DNA of 14,794 nucleotides, from assembly GCA_038235705.1 (NCBI GenBank), contig JBBSTR010000058.1, positions 1 to 14,794 on the forward strand, given 5' to 3'. Numbering within the stretch: the stretch's first letter is position 1; each line of letters opens with the position of its first letter. A program made the translations under genes and the position numbers. Of the stretch, positions 1-6,080 are shown piece after piece. Below the pieces are notes generated by a model. It searched no databases. It saw nothing but the letters and a program-made list of their open reading frames with translations, and was not told where the DNA came from. The DNA is from CANKBT01 sp038235705 (GTDB taxonomy: Bacteria; Actinomycetota; Actinomycetes; Mycobacteriales; SCTD01).

Positions 1-393
1 GCCCTGTCGCTGCACGCGCCGGACGACGAGCTGCGCAACACCCTCGTGCCGGTCAACACCCGGTGGGACGTGAGCGAGGTGCTCGCGGCGGCCTTCGGCT
101 ACGTACGGCAGACCGGACGACGCCTGTCGATCGAGTACGCGATGATCCGTGACGTCAACGACCAGCCCTGGCGAGCCGACCTGCTCGCCAAGCGGCTCAA
201 GGGCAAGCTCGTCCACGTCAACCTCATCCCGCTCAACCCGACGCCTGGGTCAGAGTGGGACGCGTCGCCGAAGCCGGTCGAGCGCGAGTTCGTGCGGCGG
301 CTGCGAGCCGCCGGTATCTCGACCACGGTCCGTGACACCCGCGGGCAGGAGATCGCCGGGGCCTGCGGCCAGCTGGCGGCTCTCGAGGTCTGA
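1..393 (+). CDS. rlmN: 23S rRNA (adenine(2503)-C2)-methyltransferase RlmN, 3' part (5' end outside window)
   Basis: The reading frame is open from base 1 and gives the last 130 residues of RlmN, a radical-SAM enzyme that methylates C2 of A2503 in 23S rRNA (and A37 of some tRNAs in E. coli). Visible family signatures are the SLHAPDDELRNTLVPVN block at the window edge, the IEYAMIRDVND block, HVNLIPLNPTPGS, and the C-terminal RGQEIAGACGQL. The Cys of ACGQL (residue 122 of the visible part) corresponds to the cysteine that is transiently methylated during catalysis in this family. The CX3CX2C radical-SAM motif must lie upstream of the window. The gene ends two bases before the stop of the convergent peptidase gene. 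In actinobacteria rlmN is commonly found next to cdsA/frr on one side and dxr on the other, which fits here. Confidence 0.95.
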   Translation, partial: ALSLHAPDDELRNTLVPVNTRWDVSEVLAAAFGYVRQTGRRLSIEYAMIRDVNDQPWRADLLAKRLKGKLVHVNLIPLNPTPGSEWDASPKPVEREFVRRLRAAGISTTVRDTRGQEIAGACGQLAALEV

Positions 394-398
394 GCTCA
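391..398. other. Convergent stop codons inside palindrome TGAGCTCA
   Basis: The TGA stop of rlmN (391-393) and the TGA stop of the opposing peptidase gene (complement of 396-398) are the two halves of the perfect 8-bp palindrome TGAGCTCA. There is no intergenic space for a terminator between the two genes, so each transcript presumably runs into the antisense strand of the other. Confidence 0.9.
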
Positions 399-1253
399 GG
401 CGCCGAAGAACTCGCGGGCCAAGCGGTCCAGGGCGGCCGGGGCAGGGGCGCCGCCCAGCTTCGAGCGGTTGTCGGTGGCGCCCCGTCGCCACTGCGCGTA
501 CACCTCGGCGAAGTCACCGGCCGGCGTCGCGAAGTCGGTGCACCGGTTGCAGCCCTGCCACGGTGTGCCTGCCGGGATGCGGCGCGCGGCGAGCCAGGCC
601 CCGCGCTGCGCATCGGTCAGCGCGGTCTTGTCCCAGGCGTGGCCGATCTCGTGTGCGACCACGTGCCGGAGCAGCGCGTCGCTCTCGGTCGCACAGCCCC
701 GCACATAGACGTCGATGACGTGCTGGGCGGGCTTGGTCAGCCCGTAGAAGCCCGCCACCGACGGCTTGAACGTCACCGGGTAACCGGGCGCCGGGGCCGG
801 TCGCAGGCTGCCCAGCGCCGTCTCGCCCCGACGCTGCTGCCAGCCGGGTCCGGAGCACTGCGAGGGGCTGTCCACGCGGGCCGCTGCCGCTGCGACGGTC
901 GGGGCACGGGGCACCGGGACGGCGGCAACAGGCACGGCGCTAACCGGCACGGCGGTTACCGGCGCGGCAGTAACGGGGCTTGCGGCAACTGGCATCGTAA
1001 CGTCGGGTGCAGGGACGTCGGGCGCAGGGACGTCGGGCGCCGGCGCAGCCACAGCCGGGTCGACCACGGGACCGGTCCGGCTCGACGACGCCGGCGCTTC
1101 AGGCGTGACGGCCGCCGGGGCGACCTCGACCGCAGCGCTGACCGGAGCGAGGTCGGGCGACACGGCCTGCGTGCTGGCCACCCCCAGCACGACGAGCCCG
1201 GCCGTGACGACGGTGAGCAGCGTGTCGGTGACCCGGCCGGTCGCGAAGCTCAT
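396..1253 (-). CDS. Secreted HEXXH (ATLF/gluzincin-like) metallopeptidase-like protein with repetitive Pro/Ala/Val linker
   Basis: Encodes 285 residues from the ATG at 1253. Residues 8-30 form a hydrophobic segment ending ASTQA, consistent with an export signal. Residues 31-126 are a low-complexity Ala/Pro/Val stretch with PAPDV repeats, probably an extended linker. The C-terminal ~155 residues hold HEIGH (201-205, in VVAHEIGHAWD) and a downstream GDFAEVYAQW in which E250 could be the third zinc ligand. This pattern resembles gluzincins such as the anthrax-lethal-factor-like families, so zinc-dependent hydrolysis outside the membrane is inferred. Four cysteines (133, 187, 235, 238, the last two as CNRC) could form disulfides. 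The start is uncertain: GTG at 1286 lies 5 nt after an AAGG and would add 11 residues. The gene is divergent from dxr. No substrate is suggested by the neighbours. Confidence 0.82.
   Translation of the reverse strand: MSFATGRVTDTLLTVVTAGLVVLGVASTQAVSPDLAPVSAAVEVAPAAVTPEAPASSSRTGPVVDPAVAAPAPDVPAPDVPAPDVTMPVAASPVTAAPVTAVPVSAVPVAAVPVPRAPTVAAAAARVDSPSQCSGPGWQQRRGETALGSLRPAPAPGYPVTFKPSVAGFYGLTKPAQHVIDVYVRGCATESDALLRHVVAHEIGHAWDKTALTDAQRGAWLAARRIPAGTPWQGCNRCTDFATPAGDFAEVYAQWRRGATDNRSKLGGAPAPAALDRLAREFFGA
919..993. repeat. Degenerate 15-bp tandem repeat (about 5 copies) in the peptidase linker
   Basis: Five successive 15-base units starting at 919, 934, 949, 964 and 979 resemble ACGGCGGTTACCGGC. 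Read on the minus strand they encode five-residue units of the type AVPVA/AVPVS/AAPVT. The period is a multiple of three, so copy-number change would keep the frame. Confidence 0.75.
1000..1044. repeat. 15-bp tandem repeat, 3 copies, encoding PAPDV
   Basis: Three adjacent 15-base units (1000-1014, 1015-1029, 1030-1044) of ACGTCGGGCGCAGGG differ by only a few bases. They encode PAPDV-PAPDV-PAPDV on the minus strand in the linker of the secreted peptidase. Near-identity at the DNA level suggests recent duplication by slippage. Confidence 0.85.
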
Positions 1254-1326
1254 GCAGGACCGATCGGGCCCGGGAACGGGGACCACAACCACCTTTCGGG
1301 TGAACAGATCGCCCACCCCGCCGCGA

Positions 1327-1384
1327 TGATCATGGTCATCCGCACCCTCCACAGGCCGCTCGAGGGTGCAGACGGTCATGATCA
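1327..1384. repeat. Large imperfect inverted repeat between divergent peptidase gene and dxr
   Basis: The arm 1327-1349 pairs with 1362-1384 around a 12-nt loop (1350-1361). Nineteen of 23 positions match, with two uninterrupted 8-bp blocks: TGATCATG with CATGATCA at the outside, and GCACCCTC with GAGGGTGC next to the loop. Weak symmetry (about 11 of 20 positions) continues outward to roughly 1307 and 1404. It lies in the shared upstream region of two divergent genes, so an operator for one or both, or a hairpin in a 5' leader, is possible. Which of these it is cannot be decided from sequence alone. Confidence 0.8.
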
Positions 1385-1407
1385 CCGAGGAGGAGGTCGG
1401 GACCTGG

Positions 1408-1413
1408 GACACT
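1408..1413 (+). promoter_or_regulatory. Possible -10 element for leaderless dxr transcript
   Basis: GACACT lies exactly 6 nt before the ATG at 1420 and matches the two most conserved positions (A2, T6) of the actinobacterial -10 TANNNT. No clear -35 is seen. The same geometry recurs before the ALDH and GNAT starts. Weak evidence on its own. Confidence 0.35.
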
Positions 1414-1419
1414 CGTCGT

Positions 1420-2607
1420 ATGCGTGACGTCGTCCTCCTGGGCTCCACCGGTTCGATCGGCACGCAGGCGATCGACGTCGTACGGGACCACCCCGACCGG
1501 CTGCGGGTCGTCGGTCTCGGTGCCGGTGGGGGTCGCACAGAGCTGCTTGCCGAGCAGGCGCTCGCCCTCGGTGTCGAGGTCGTCGCGGTCGCGCGGGCCA
1601 CGGCCGCCCAGGACCTGCAGCTGGCCTTCTACGCGGCTGCCCAGAAGCGGGGCTACAGCGCGGGACAGTTCCGGCTCCCGAAGGTGCTCGCCGGGCCGGA
1701 CGCGATGTCTGAGCTGGCCGCGTGGCCCTGCGACGTGGTGCTCAACGGGATGACCGGCTCGGTCGGCCTCGGCCCGACGCTCTCGGCGTTGAAGGCCGGC
1801 CGGACCCTCGCTCTCGCCAACAAGGAGTCCTTGATCGCCGGCGGACCGCTGGTGACGCCCTATCTCGACCAGGTCGTACCGGTCGACTCCGAGCACAGCG
1901 CTCTGGCCCAGTGCCTTCAGGCTGGCCGTCGCGAGGAGGTCCGCAGGCTCGTCGTGACGGCGAGCGGCGGACCGTTCCGCGGCCTGAAGGACCTGAACGA
2001 CGTGACCCCCGAGCAGGCGCTCGCCCACCCCACCTGGGACATGGGCCCGGTCATCACGGTCAACTCCGCCACGCTGGTCAACAAGGGCCTCGAGGTGATC
2101 GAGGCCCACCTGCTGTTCGGCATCCCGTACGGACGCATCGATGTAGTCGTCCACCCGCAGTCGGTCGTGCACTCGATGGTCGAGTTCACCGACGGCAGCA
2201 CCGTGCTGCAGGCGAGCCCGCCGGACATGCGCCTGCCGATCGCGCTGGGCCTGACCTGGCCGGAGCGGTTGCCGCGTCCCTCGTACGGGCTGGGGTGGAC
2301 CGCGCCCGTCGCCTGGCAGTTCGAGCCGCTCGACGAGGACACGTTCCCGGCGGTGGCGCTGTGCAAGGCCGCGGGCCTCCGGGGCGGCAGTGCCCCCGCC
2401 GTGCTCAACGCCGCCAACGAGGTAGCGGTCGAGGCGTTCCTCGCCGGCCGGCTCGCTCTCCCGGCGATCGTCGAGACCGTGGCGCAGGTCGTCGCAGAAC
2501 ACCCGTTCAGGGAACTCACCGACCTTGCCGAGGTGTTGAGCAGTGAGGTGTGGGCGCGTGACCACGCCCGCGCCCTCATCCAGGGCATCAGCGAGAGGAC
2601 CTCATGA
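1420..2607 (+). CDS. dxr: 1-deoxy-D-xylulose 5-phosphate reductoisomerase
   Basis: Catalyses the NADPH-dependent conversion of DXP to 2-C-methyl-D-erythritol 4-phosphate, the second step of the MEP isoprenoid pathway (cytosolic; target of fosmidomycin). From ATG 1420 the protein has 395 residues, a normal length. The NADPH-binding GSTGSIGTQ follows directly after the start. ALANKESLIAGG, VDSEHSALAQ (metal ligands D156 and E158), ASGGPF (S192), HPTWDMG (H203) and VNKGLEVIEAH (N221, K222 and third ligand E225) are all present, so the active site is complete. The frame is open further up (GTG 1366, ATG 1378), but those starts fall in the inverted repeat and add non-conserved residues. A GAGGAGG lies 22 nt before 1420, too far to be an ordinary Shine-Dalgarno, so leaderless expression is plausible. 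The stop overlaps the next gene (ATGA). Confidence 0.97.
   Translation: MRDVVLLGSTGSIGTQAIDVVRDHPDRLRVVGLGAGGGRTELLAEQALALGVEVVAVARATAAQDLQLAFYAAAQKRGYSAGQFRLPKVLAGPDAMSELAAWPCDVVLNGMTGSVGLGPTLSALKAGRTLALANKESLIAGGPLVTPYLDQVVPVDSEHSALAQCLQAGRREEVRRLVVTASGGPFRGLKDLNDVTPEQALAHPTWDMGPVITVNSATLVNKGLEVIEAHLLFGIPYGRIDVVVHPQSVVHSMVEFTDGSTVLQASPPDMRLPIALGLTWPERLPRPSYGLGWTAPVAWQFEPLDEDTFPAVALCKAAGLRGGSAPAVLNAANEVAVEAFLAGRLALPAIVETVAQVVAEHPFRELTDLAEVLSSEVWARDHARALIQGISERTS
2593..2599 (+). promoter_or_regulatory. Ribosome binding site of rseP within dxr end
   Basis: GAGAGGA sits 4 nt before the ATG at 2604, inside the last codons of dxr. Together with the ATGA overlap it suggests translational coupling of the protease to dxr. 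Confidence 0.7.
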
Positions 2608-3995
2608 CCAACCTGGCTCCGGTGCGGACCGACGAGACGGACGAGCCCGGTCCCGAGGAGATCGCGAAGAGCCGGCGCGGCGCACTGATCGGCCTCGGCG
2701 TCGTCGTGCTGCTCGCGGTGATCGCCATCGCGACCGGCAACGTGGTCTACGCGCTCGGCGGGCTGATCTTCTTCGTCGGGCTGTTGGTGTCGGTGGTGCT
2801 GCACGAGGCCGGACACTTCCTGACGGCCCGGATGTTCGGCATGAAGGCGACCCAGTTCTTCGTCGGGTTCGGACCGACCCTGTGGAGCCGGCAGCGGGGC
2901 GATCTGGAGTACGGCGTGAAGGCCGTCCCGGCGGGCGGGTTCGTCAAGATCGTCGGGATGACCCCGCTGGAGGAGGTCGAGCCGGAGCACCAGGGCCAGG
3001 AGTTCTTCCGCTTCTCGGTCCCGAAGAAGACCGTCGTGCTGGCTGCGGGCTCGACCATGCACTTCCTCATCGCGCTGATCCTGGTGGTCGGATCGGTCTT
3101 CGCGCTCGGAACCTCGAAGGAGCAGCCGCCGGCGGTGGGCAACGTCGCGGCGTGCATCGCGCCCGACCCGTTGAAGGTGCCGACGGTGGCCGAGGCGAGG
3201 AACCTTCCCCCGGTCTGCGCTCGTCGCGGGGCGGTCCCGTCTCCGGCGGCGGCCTCCGGGCTCCGGGCCGGCGACGTCGTGCTGGCCGTCGACGGCGTTC
3301 CGGCGAAGGACGCGGAATCACTCACCGCGCTGCTGCGTCCGAGAACTGGGCAGCAGGTGTCGCTCACGGTCCGTCGCGACGGTCAGCAGCTGGAGATCCC
3401 GATCACCCCCGCCCCGAACGACCGGATCATCGACGCCAAGACCGGAGCGCGCGCGACCGTCGGCACGATCGGGATCCTGGTCGCCACGCGGTACGAGACC
3501 GTGCGCCCGGGCTCGCTCGGTCAAGGGCTGGACGACACCGGTGCCGTCCTGAAGCAGTTCGCGGTCGGGATCAAGACCACGGTCACCGAGAAGCTCGGCT
3601 CGATCACCCAGCTCTACAGCGCCGACCGAGATCCCGAGGGGCTGATCGGCATCCTCGGGGCCGGCCGGATCAGCGGCGAGATCCTTGACAGCAACGTGAT
3701 CGACCTGCGCGACAAAGCGCTCAACATGATCCTCGTCGTCGCGTCGCTCAACCTGTTCGTCGGCTTGTTCAACCTGCTGCCGCTGCTGCCGCTCGACGGC
3801 GGCCACGTGGCGGTCGCCTGGTTCGAGGGGGCCCGGGACCGCATCCGACGGGCCCGCGGCTACCGGGGGGCGGTCAAACGGGTCGACTACAACAAGCTGC
3901 TGCCGCTCACCTATCTGGTGGCCGGCGCGTTCGTCCTGCTGACCGTGTTCATCCTCGGCGCTGACCTGGTCAACCCGGTCACCCTGTCGTCCTAG
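2604..3995 (+). CDS. rseP: Site-2 intramembrane zinc metalloprotease (RseP/Rip1, peptidase M50)
   Basis: A 463-residue polytopic membrane protease of the S2P family. These proteases cut transmembrane segments of anti-sigma factors and other membrane proteins during regulated intramembrane proteolysis. Seen in the sequence: two N-terminal membrane segments (about 27-50 and 52-66), the zinc motif HEAGH (67-71) at the end of the second, the PAGGFVKI loop (109-116), a membrane segment at about 145-168, one PDZ domain (about 205-290), and the second catalytic motif NLLPLLPLDGGH with zinc ligand D398. A final membrane segment is near 432-455. Two cysteines (184 and 205) flank an insert before the PDZ domain. 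A cytosolic N-terminal tail of about 25 acidic residues precedes the first membrane segment. Mycobacterial Rip1 sits in the same dxr-rip1-ispG position, so orthology is likely; the substrates here are unknown. Confidence 0.95.
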   Translation: MTNLAPVRTDETDEPGPEEIAKSRRGALIGLGVVVLLAVIAIATGNVVYALGGLIFFVGLLVSVVLHEAGHFLTARMFGMKATQFFVGFGPTLWSRQRGDLEYGVKAVPAGGFVKIVGMTPLEEVEPEHQGQEFFRFSVPKKTVVLAAGSTMHFLIALILVVGSVFALGTSKEQPPAVGNVAACIAPDPLKVPTVAEARNLPPVCARRGAVPSPAAASGLRAGDVVLAVDGVPAKDAESLTALLRPRTGQQVSLTVRRDGQQLEIPITPAPNDRIIDAKTGARATVGTIGILVATRYETVRPGSLGQGLDDTGAVLKQFAVGIKTTVTEKLGSITQLYSADRDPEGLIGILGAGRISGEILDSNVIDLRDKALNMILVVASLNLFVGLFNLLPLLPLDGGHVAVAWFEGARDRIRRARGYRGAVKRVDYNKLLPLTYLVAGAFVLLTVFILGADLVNPVTLSS

Positions 3996-4030
3996 CGGCG
4001 CTCCCACCTTCCAGGGGGCAGACTGGAGCG

Positions 4031-5176
4031 GTGACCTCCATATCCCTCGGCATGCCCGAGGTGCCGCGGCGCCTGGCCGTCCGCAGGAAGACCAAGCAGA
4101 TCGACGTCGGCGGTGTGCTCGTCGGCGGAGACGCGCCGGTCAGCGTGCAGTCGATGACGACCACCAAGACGTACGACATCGACGCGACGCTCCAGCAGAT
4201 CGCGGAGCTGACCGCGAGCGGCTGCCAGATCGTGCGGGTGGCCTGCCCGACCGGCAAGGACGCCGAGGCGCTGCCGATCATCGTGAAGAAGAGCCAGCTG
4301 CCGGTGATCGCCGACATCCACTTCCAGCCGGACTACATCTTCGCCGCGCTCGAGGCGGGCTGCGCCGCCGTCCGGGTCAACCCGGGCAACATCAAGGAGT
4401 TCGACGGCCGGGTCGGCGACGTCGCCAAGGCGGCCAAGGAGCACAACACCCCGATCCGGATCGGGGTCAACGCCGGCAGCCTCGACAAACGGATCATGGC
4501 CAAGTACGGCAAGGCCACCCCCGAGGCGCTGGTCGAGTCCGCGCTCTGGGAGTGCTCGCTGTTCGAGGAGCACGACTTCACCGACATCAAGATCTCGGTG
4601 AAGCACAACGACCCGGTGATCATGGTCGAGGCCTACCGCCAGCTGTCGGCGGCCTGCGACTACCCGCTGCACCTCGGCGTGACCGAGGCCGGTCCGGCGT
4701 TCCAGGGCACCATCAAGTCGGCCGTCGCCTTCGGGGCGCTGCTCGCCGAGGGGATCGGCGACACGATCCGGGTCTCGCTGAGCGCCCCGCCGGTCGAGGA
4801 GGTCAAGGTCGGGATCGCGATCCTCGAGTCGCTCAACCTCAAGCAACGCGGTCTGGAGATCGTGTCCTGCCCCTCGTGCGGCCGGGCCCAGGTCGACGTC
4901 TACACCCTGGCCGACCAGGTCACCGCCGGGCTCGAGGGGATCACGATCCCGCTGCGGGTGGCCGTGATGGGCTGCGTCGTGAACGGGCCGGGGGAGGCCC
5001 GCGAGGCCGACCTCGGGGTCGCGTCCGGCAACGGCAAGGGCCAGATCTTCGTCAAGGGCGAGGTCATCAAGACCGTGCCGGAGAGTCAGATCGTCGAGAC
5101 CCTGGTCGAGGAGGCGCTGCGGATCGCGGCGGCCTACGACGGTCCGTCGGGCGCGCCGGCGGTCGCTGCCGGGTAG
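4031..5176 (+). CDS. ispG: 4-hydroxy-3-methylbut-2-enyl diphosphate synthase (flavodoxin/ferredoxin), IspG/GcpE
   Basis: Catalyses the [4Fe-4S]-dependent reductive conversion of 2-C-methyl-D-erythritol 2,4-cyclodiphosphate to HMBPP, the penultimate MEP-pathway step. The 381 residues give the usual two-domain bacterial form. The N-terminal TIM barrel carries VSVQSMTTTKT, VRVACP, IADIHFQP, VRVNPGNI, RIGVNAGSLD and IKISVKHND. The C-terminal Fe-S domain has CPSCGR (C280, C283) and MGCVVNGPGE (C315, E322), which are the cluster ligands. GTG 4031 is chosen because the N-terminal residues up to LGMP match the usual actinobacterial start. Its GGAG is only 2 nt away, so the alternative ATG 4052 remains possible. 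A 35-nt gap after rseP suggests the same transcript. Confidence 0.97.
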   Translation: MTSISLGMPEVPRRLAVRRKTKQIDVGGVLVGGDAPVSVQSMTTTKTYDIDATLQQIAELTASGCQIVRVACPTGKDAEALPIIVKKSQLPVIADIHFQPDYIFAALEAGCAAVRVNPGNIKEFDGRVGDVAKAAKEHNTPIRIGVNAGSLDKRIMAKYGKATPEALVESALWECSLFEEHDFTDIKISVKHNDPVIMVEAYRQLSAACDYPLHLGVTEAGPAFQGTIKSAVAFGALLAEGIGDTIRVSLSAPPVEEVKVGIAILESLNLKQRGLEIVSCPSCGRAQVDVYTLADQVTAGLEGITIPLRVAVMGCVVNGPGEAREADLGVASGNGKGQIFVKGEVIKTVPESQIVETLVEEALRIAAAYDGPSGAPAVAAG

Positions 5177-5193
5177 CACCTCGCGACAGGCGC

Positions 5194-5199
5194 TAGCGT
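5194..5199 (+). promoter_or_regulatory. -10 element (TAGCGT) of a probable leaderless promoter for the GNAT gene
   Basis: TAGCGT matches TANNNT and lies 7 nt before the GTG start at 5207, the spacing expected when transcription starts at the first base of the start codon. There is no Shine-Dalgarno in the 30-nt gap after ispG. This suggests separate transcription of the acetyltransferase. Confidence 0.5.
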
Positions 5200-5206
5200 T
5201 CTCGGG

Positions 5207-6049
5207 GTGCTGCGCACCTCGCCGACGCGGATGCTCGACGCCCGCGACGACGCCGAGGTCCGCGCCCTGTTGGCCGTCGACCCGGTCATGGACGTCTTCG
5301 TGGCGAGCCGCGTCCAGACCGGTGGTGTCACCGAACGCTCGCTCGGCGCCCAGCTGTGGGGCTACGGGCCCCGCGGACGGCTCGAGTCGCTCTGCTACTC
5401 CGGCGCCAACCTTGTGCCCGTGCAGGCCACCCCGGACGCCGTACGCGCCTTCGCCGACCGGGCGCGTCGCCAGGGTCGGCGGTGCAGCTCGATCGTCGGG
5501 GAGGCGGGCGTGGTCGAGCAGCTGTGGCACCTGCTGGCCCCGTCCTGGGGCAGCGCACGCGACGTACGACCCGACCAGCCGCTGATGGCGGCCGACGGGC
5601 CGCTGACCACGCGCGCCGACCACCGCGTGCGCAGGGTGCGGGCCGACGAGCTGGACGTGCTGCTGCCCGCTTGCATCGACATGTTCACCGAGGAGGTCGG
5701 GGTGAGCCCGTTGGCAGGGGACGGCGGCCGCGCCTACCGGCGCCGGGTCGGGGAGCTCGTGAAGCAGGGCCGGTCCTACGCGATCTTGGAGAATCGGAAG
5801 GTGCTGTTCAAGGCAGAGATCGGTGCCGCGAGCCGCAGCGTCTGCCAGGTCCAAGGGGTCTGGGTCGAGCCGGCGCTGCGCGGCACCGGTCTCGGCACGG
5901 CGGGCATGGCCGCGGTGCTGGCGCTGGCCCGCGCCGAGATCGCTCCGGTCGTGAGCCTGTATGTCAACAGCTTCAACACCCCCGCCCGCAAGGCCTACGA
6001 ACGGGTCGGGTTCCGTCAGGTGGGGACCTGCGCCAGCGTCCTGTTCTGA
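5207..6049 (+). CDS. DUF4081 + GNAT-family N-acetyltransferase
   Basis: A 280-residue two-part protein. Residues 1 to about 120 resemble the DUF4081 domain that precedes GNAT domains in actinobacteria; residues about 140-280 are a GNAT fold. The acetyl-CoA pyrophosphate loop is RGTGLG (225-230) after the strand GVWVEPAL, and the C-terminal SLYVNSFNTPARKAYERVGF (250-269) is the typical GNAT motif B. Acetyl transfer from acetyl-CoA to an amine is the inferred chemistry; the acceptor is unknown. The same gene follows ispG in mycobacteria and many other actinobacteria. The start is GTG 5207; the in-frame ATG at 5231 would cut the N-terminus by eight residues and has no better signal. The gap to the ALDH gene is 31 nt. 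Confidence 0.88.
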   Translation: MLRTSPTRMLDARDDAEVRALLAVDPVMDVFVASRVQTGGVTERSLGAQLWGYGPRGRLESLCYSGANLVPVQATPDAVRAFADRARRQGRRCSSIVGEAGVVEQLWHLLAPSWGSARDVRPDQPLMAADGPLTTRADHRVRRVRADELDVLLPACIDMFTEEVGVSPLAGDGGRAYRRRVGELVKQGRSYAILENRKVLFKAEIGAASRSVCQVQGVWVEPALRGTGLGTAGMAAVLALARAEIAPVVSLYVNSFNTPARKAYERVGFRQVGTCASVLF

Positions 6050-6068
6050 CTCTGTCGGGGCTGTCTGC

Positions 6069-6074
6069 CACACT
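6069..6074 (+). promoter_or_regulatory. Possible -10 element for leaderless ALDH transcript
   Basis: CACACT precedes ATG 6081 by exactly 6 nt and has A2 and T6 of TANNNT. The 31-nt gap has no Shine-Dalgarno. Low confidence. Confidence 0.3.
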
Positions 6075-6080
6075 GCCCCG

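Noticed and set aside
1254..1601. N-terminal extension of the peptidase frame into dxr
   Set aside because: The signal segment starts just after ATG 1253, and the extension would overlap conserved dxr codons. Only the short GTG 1286 option is kept as an alternative.
1336..2565. 409-codon minus-strand frame opposite dxr
   Set aside because: Shadow of dxr; it begins inside the dxr coding region and ends in the inverted repeat, and no family is recognisable.
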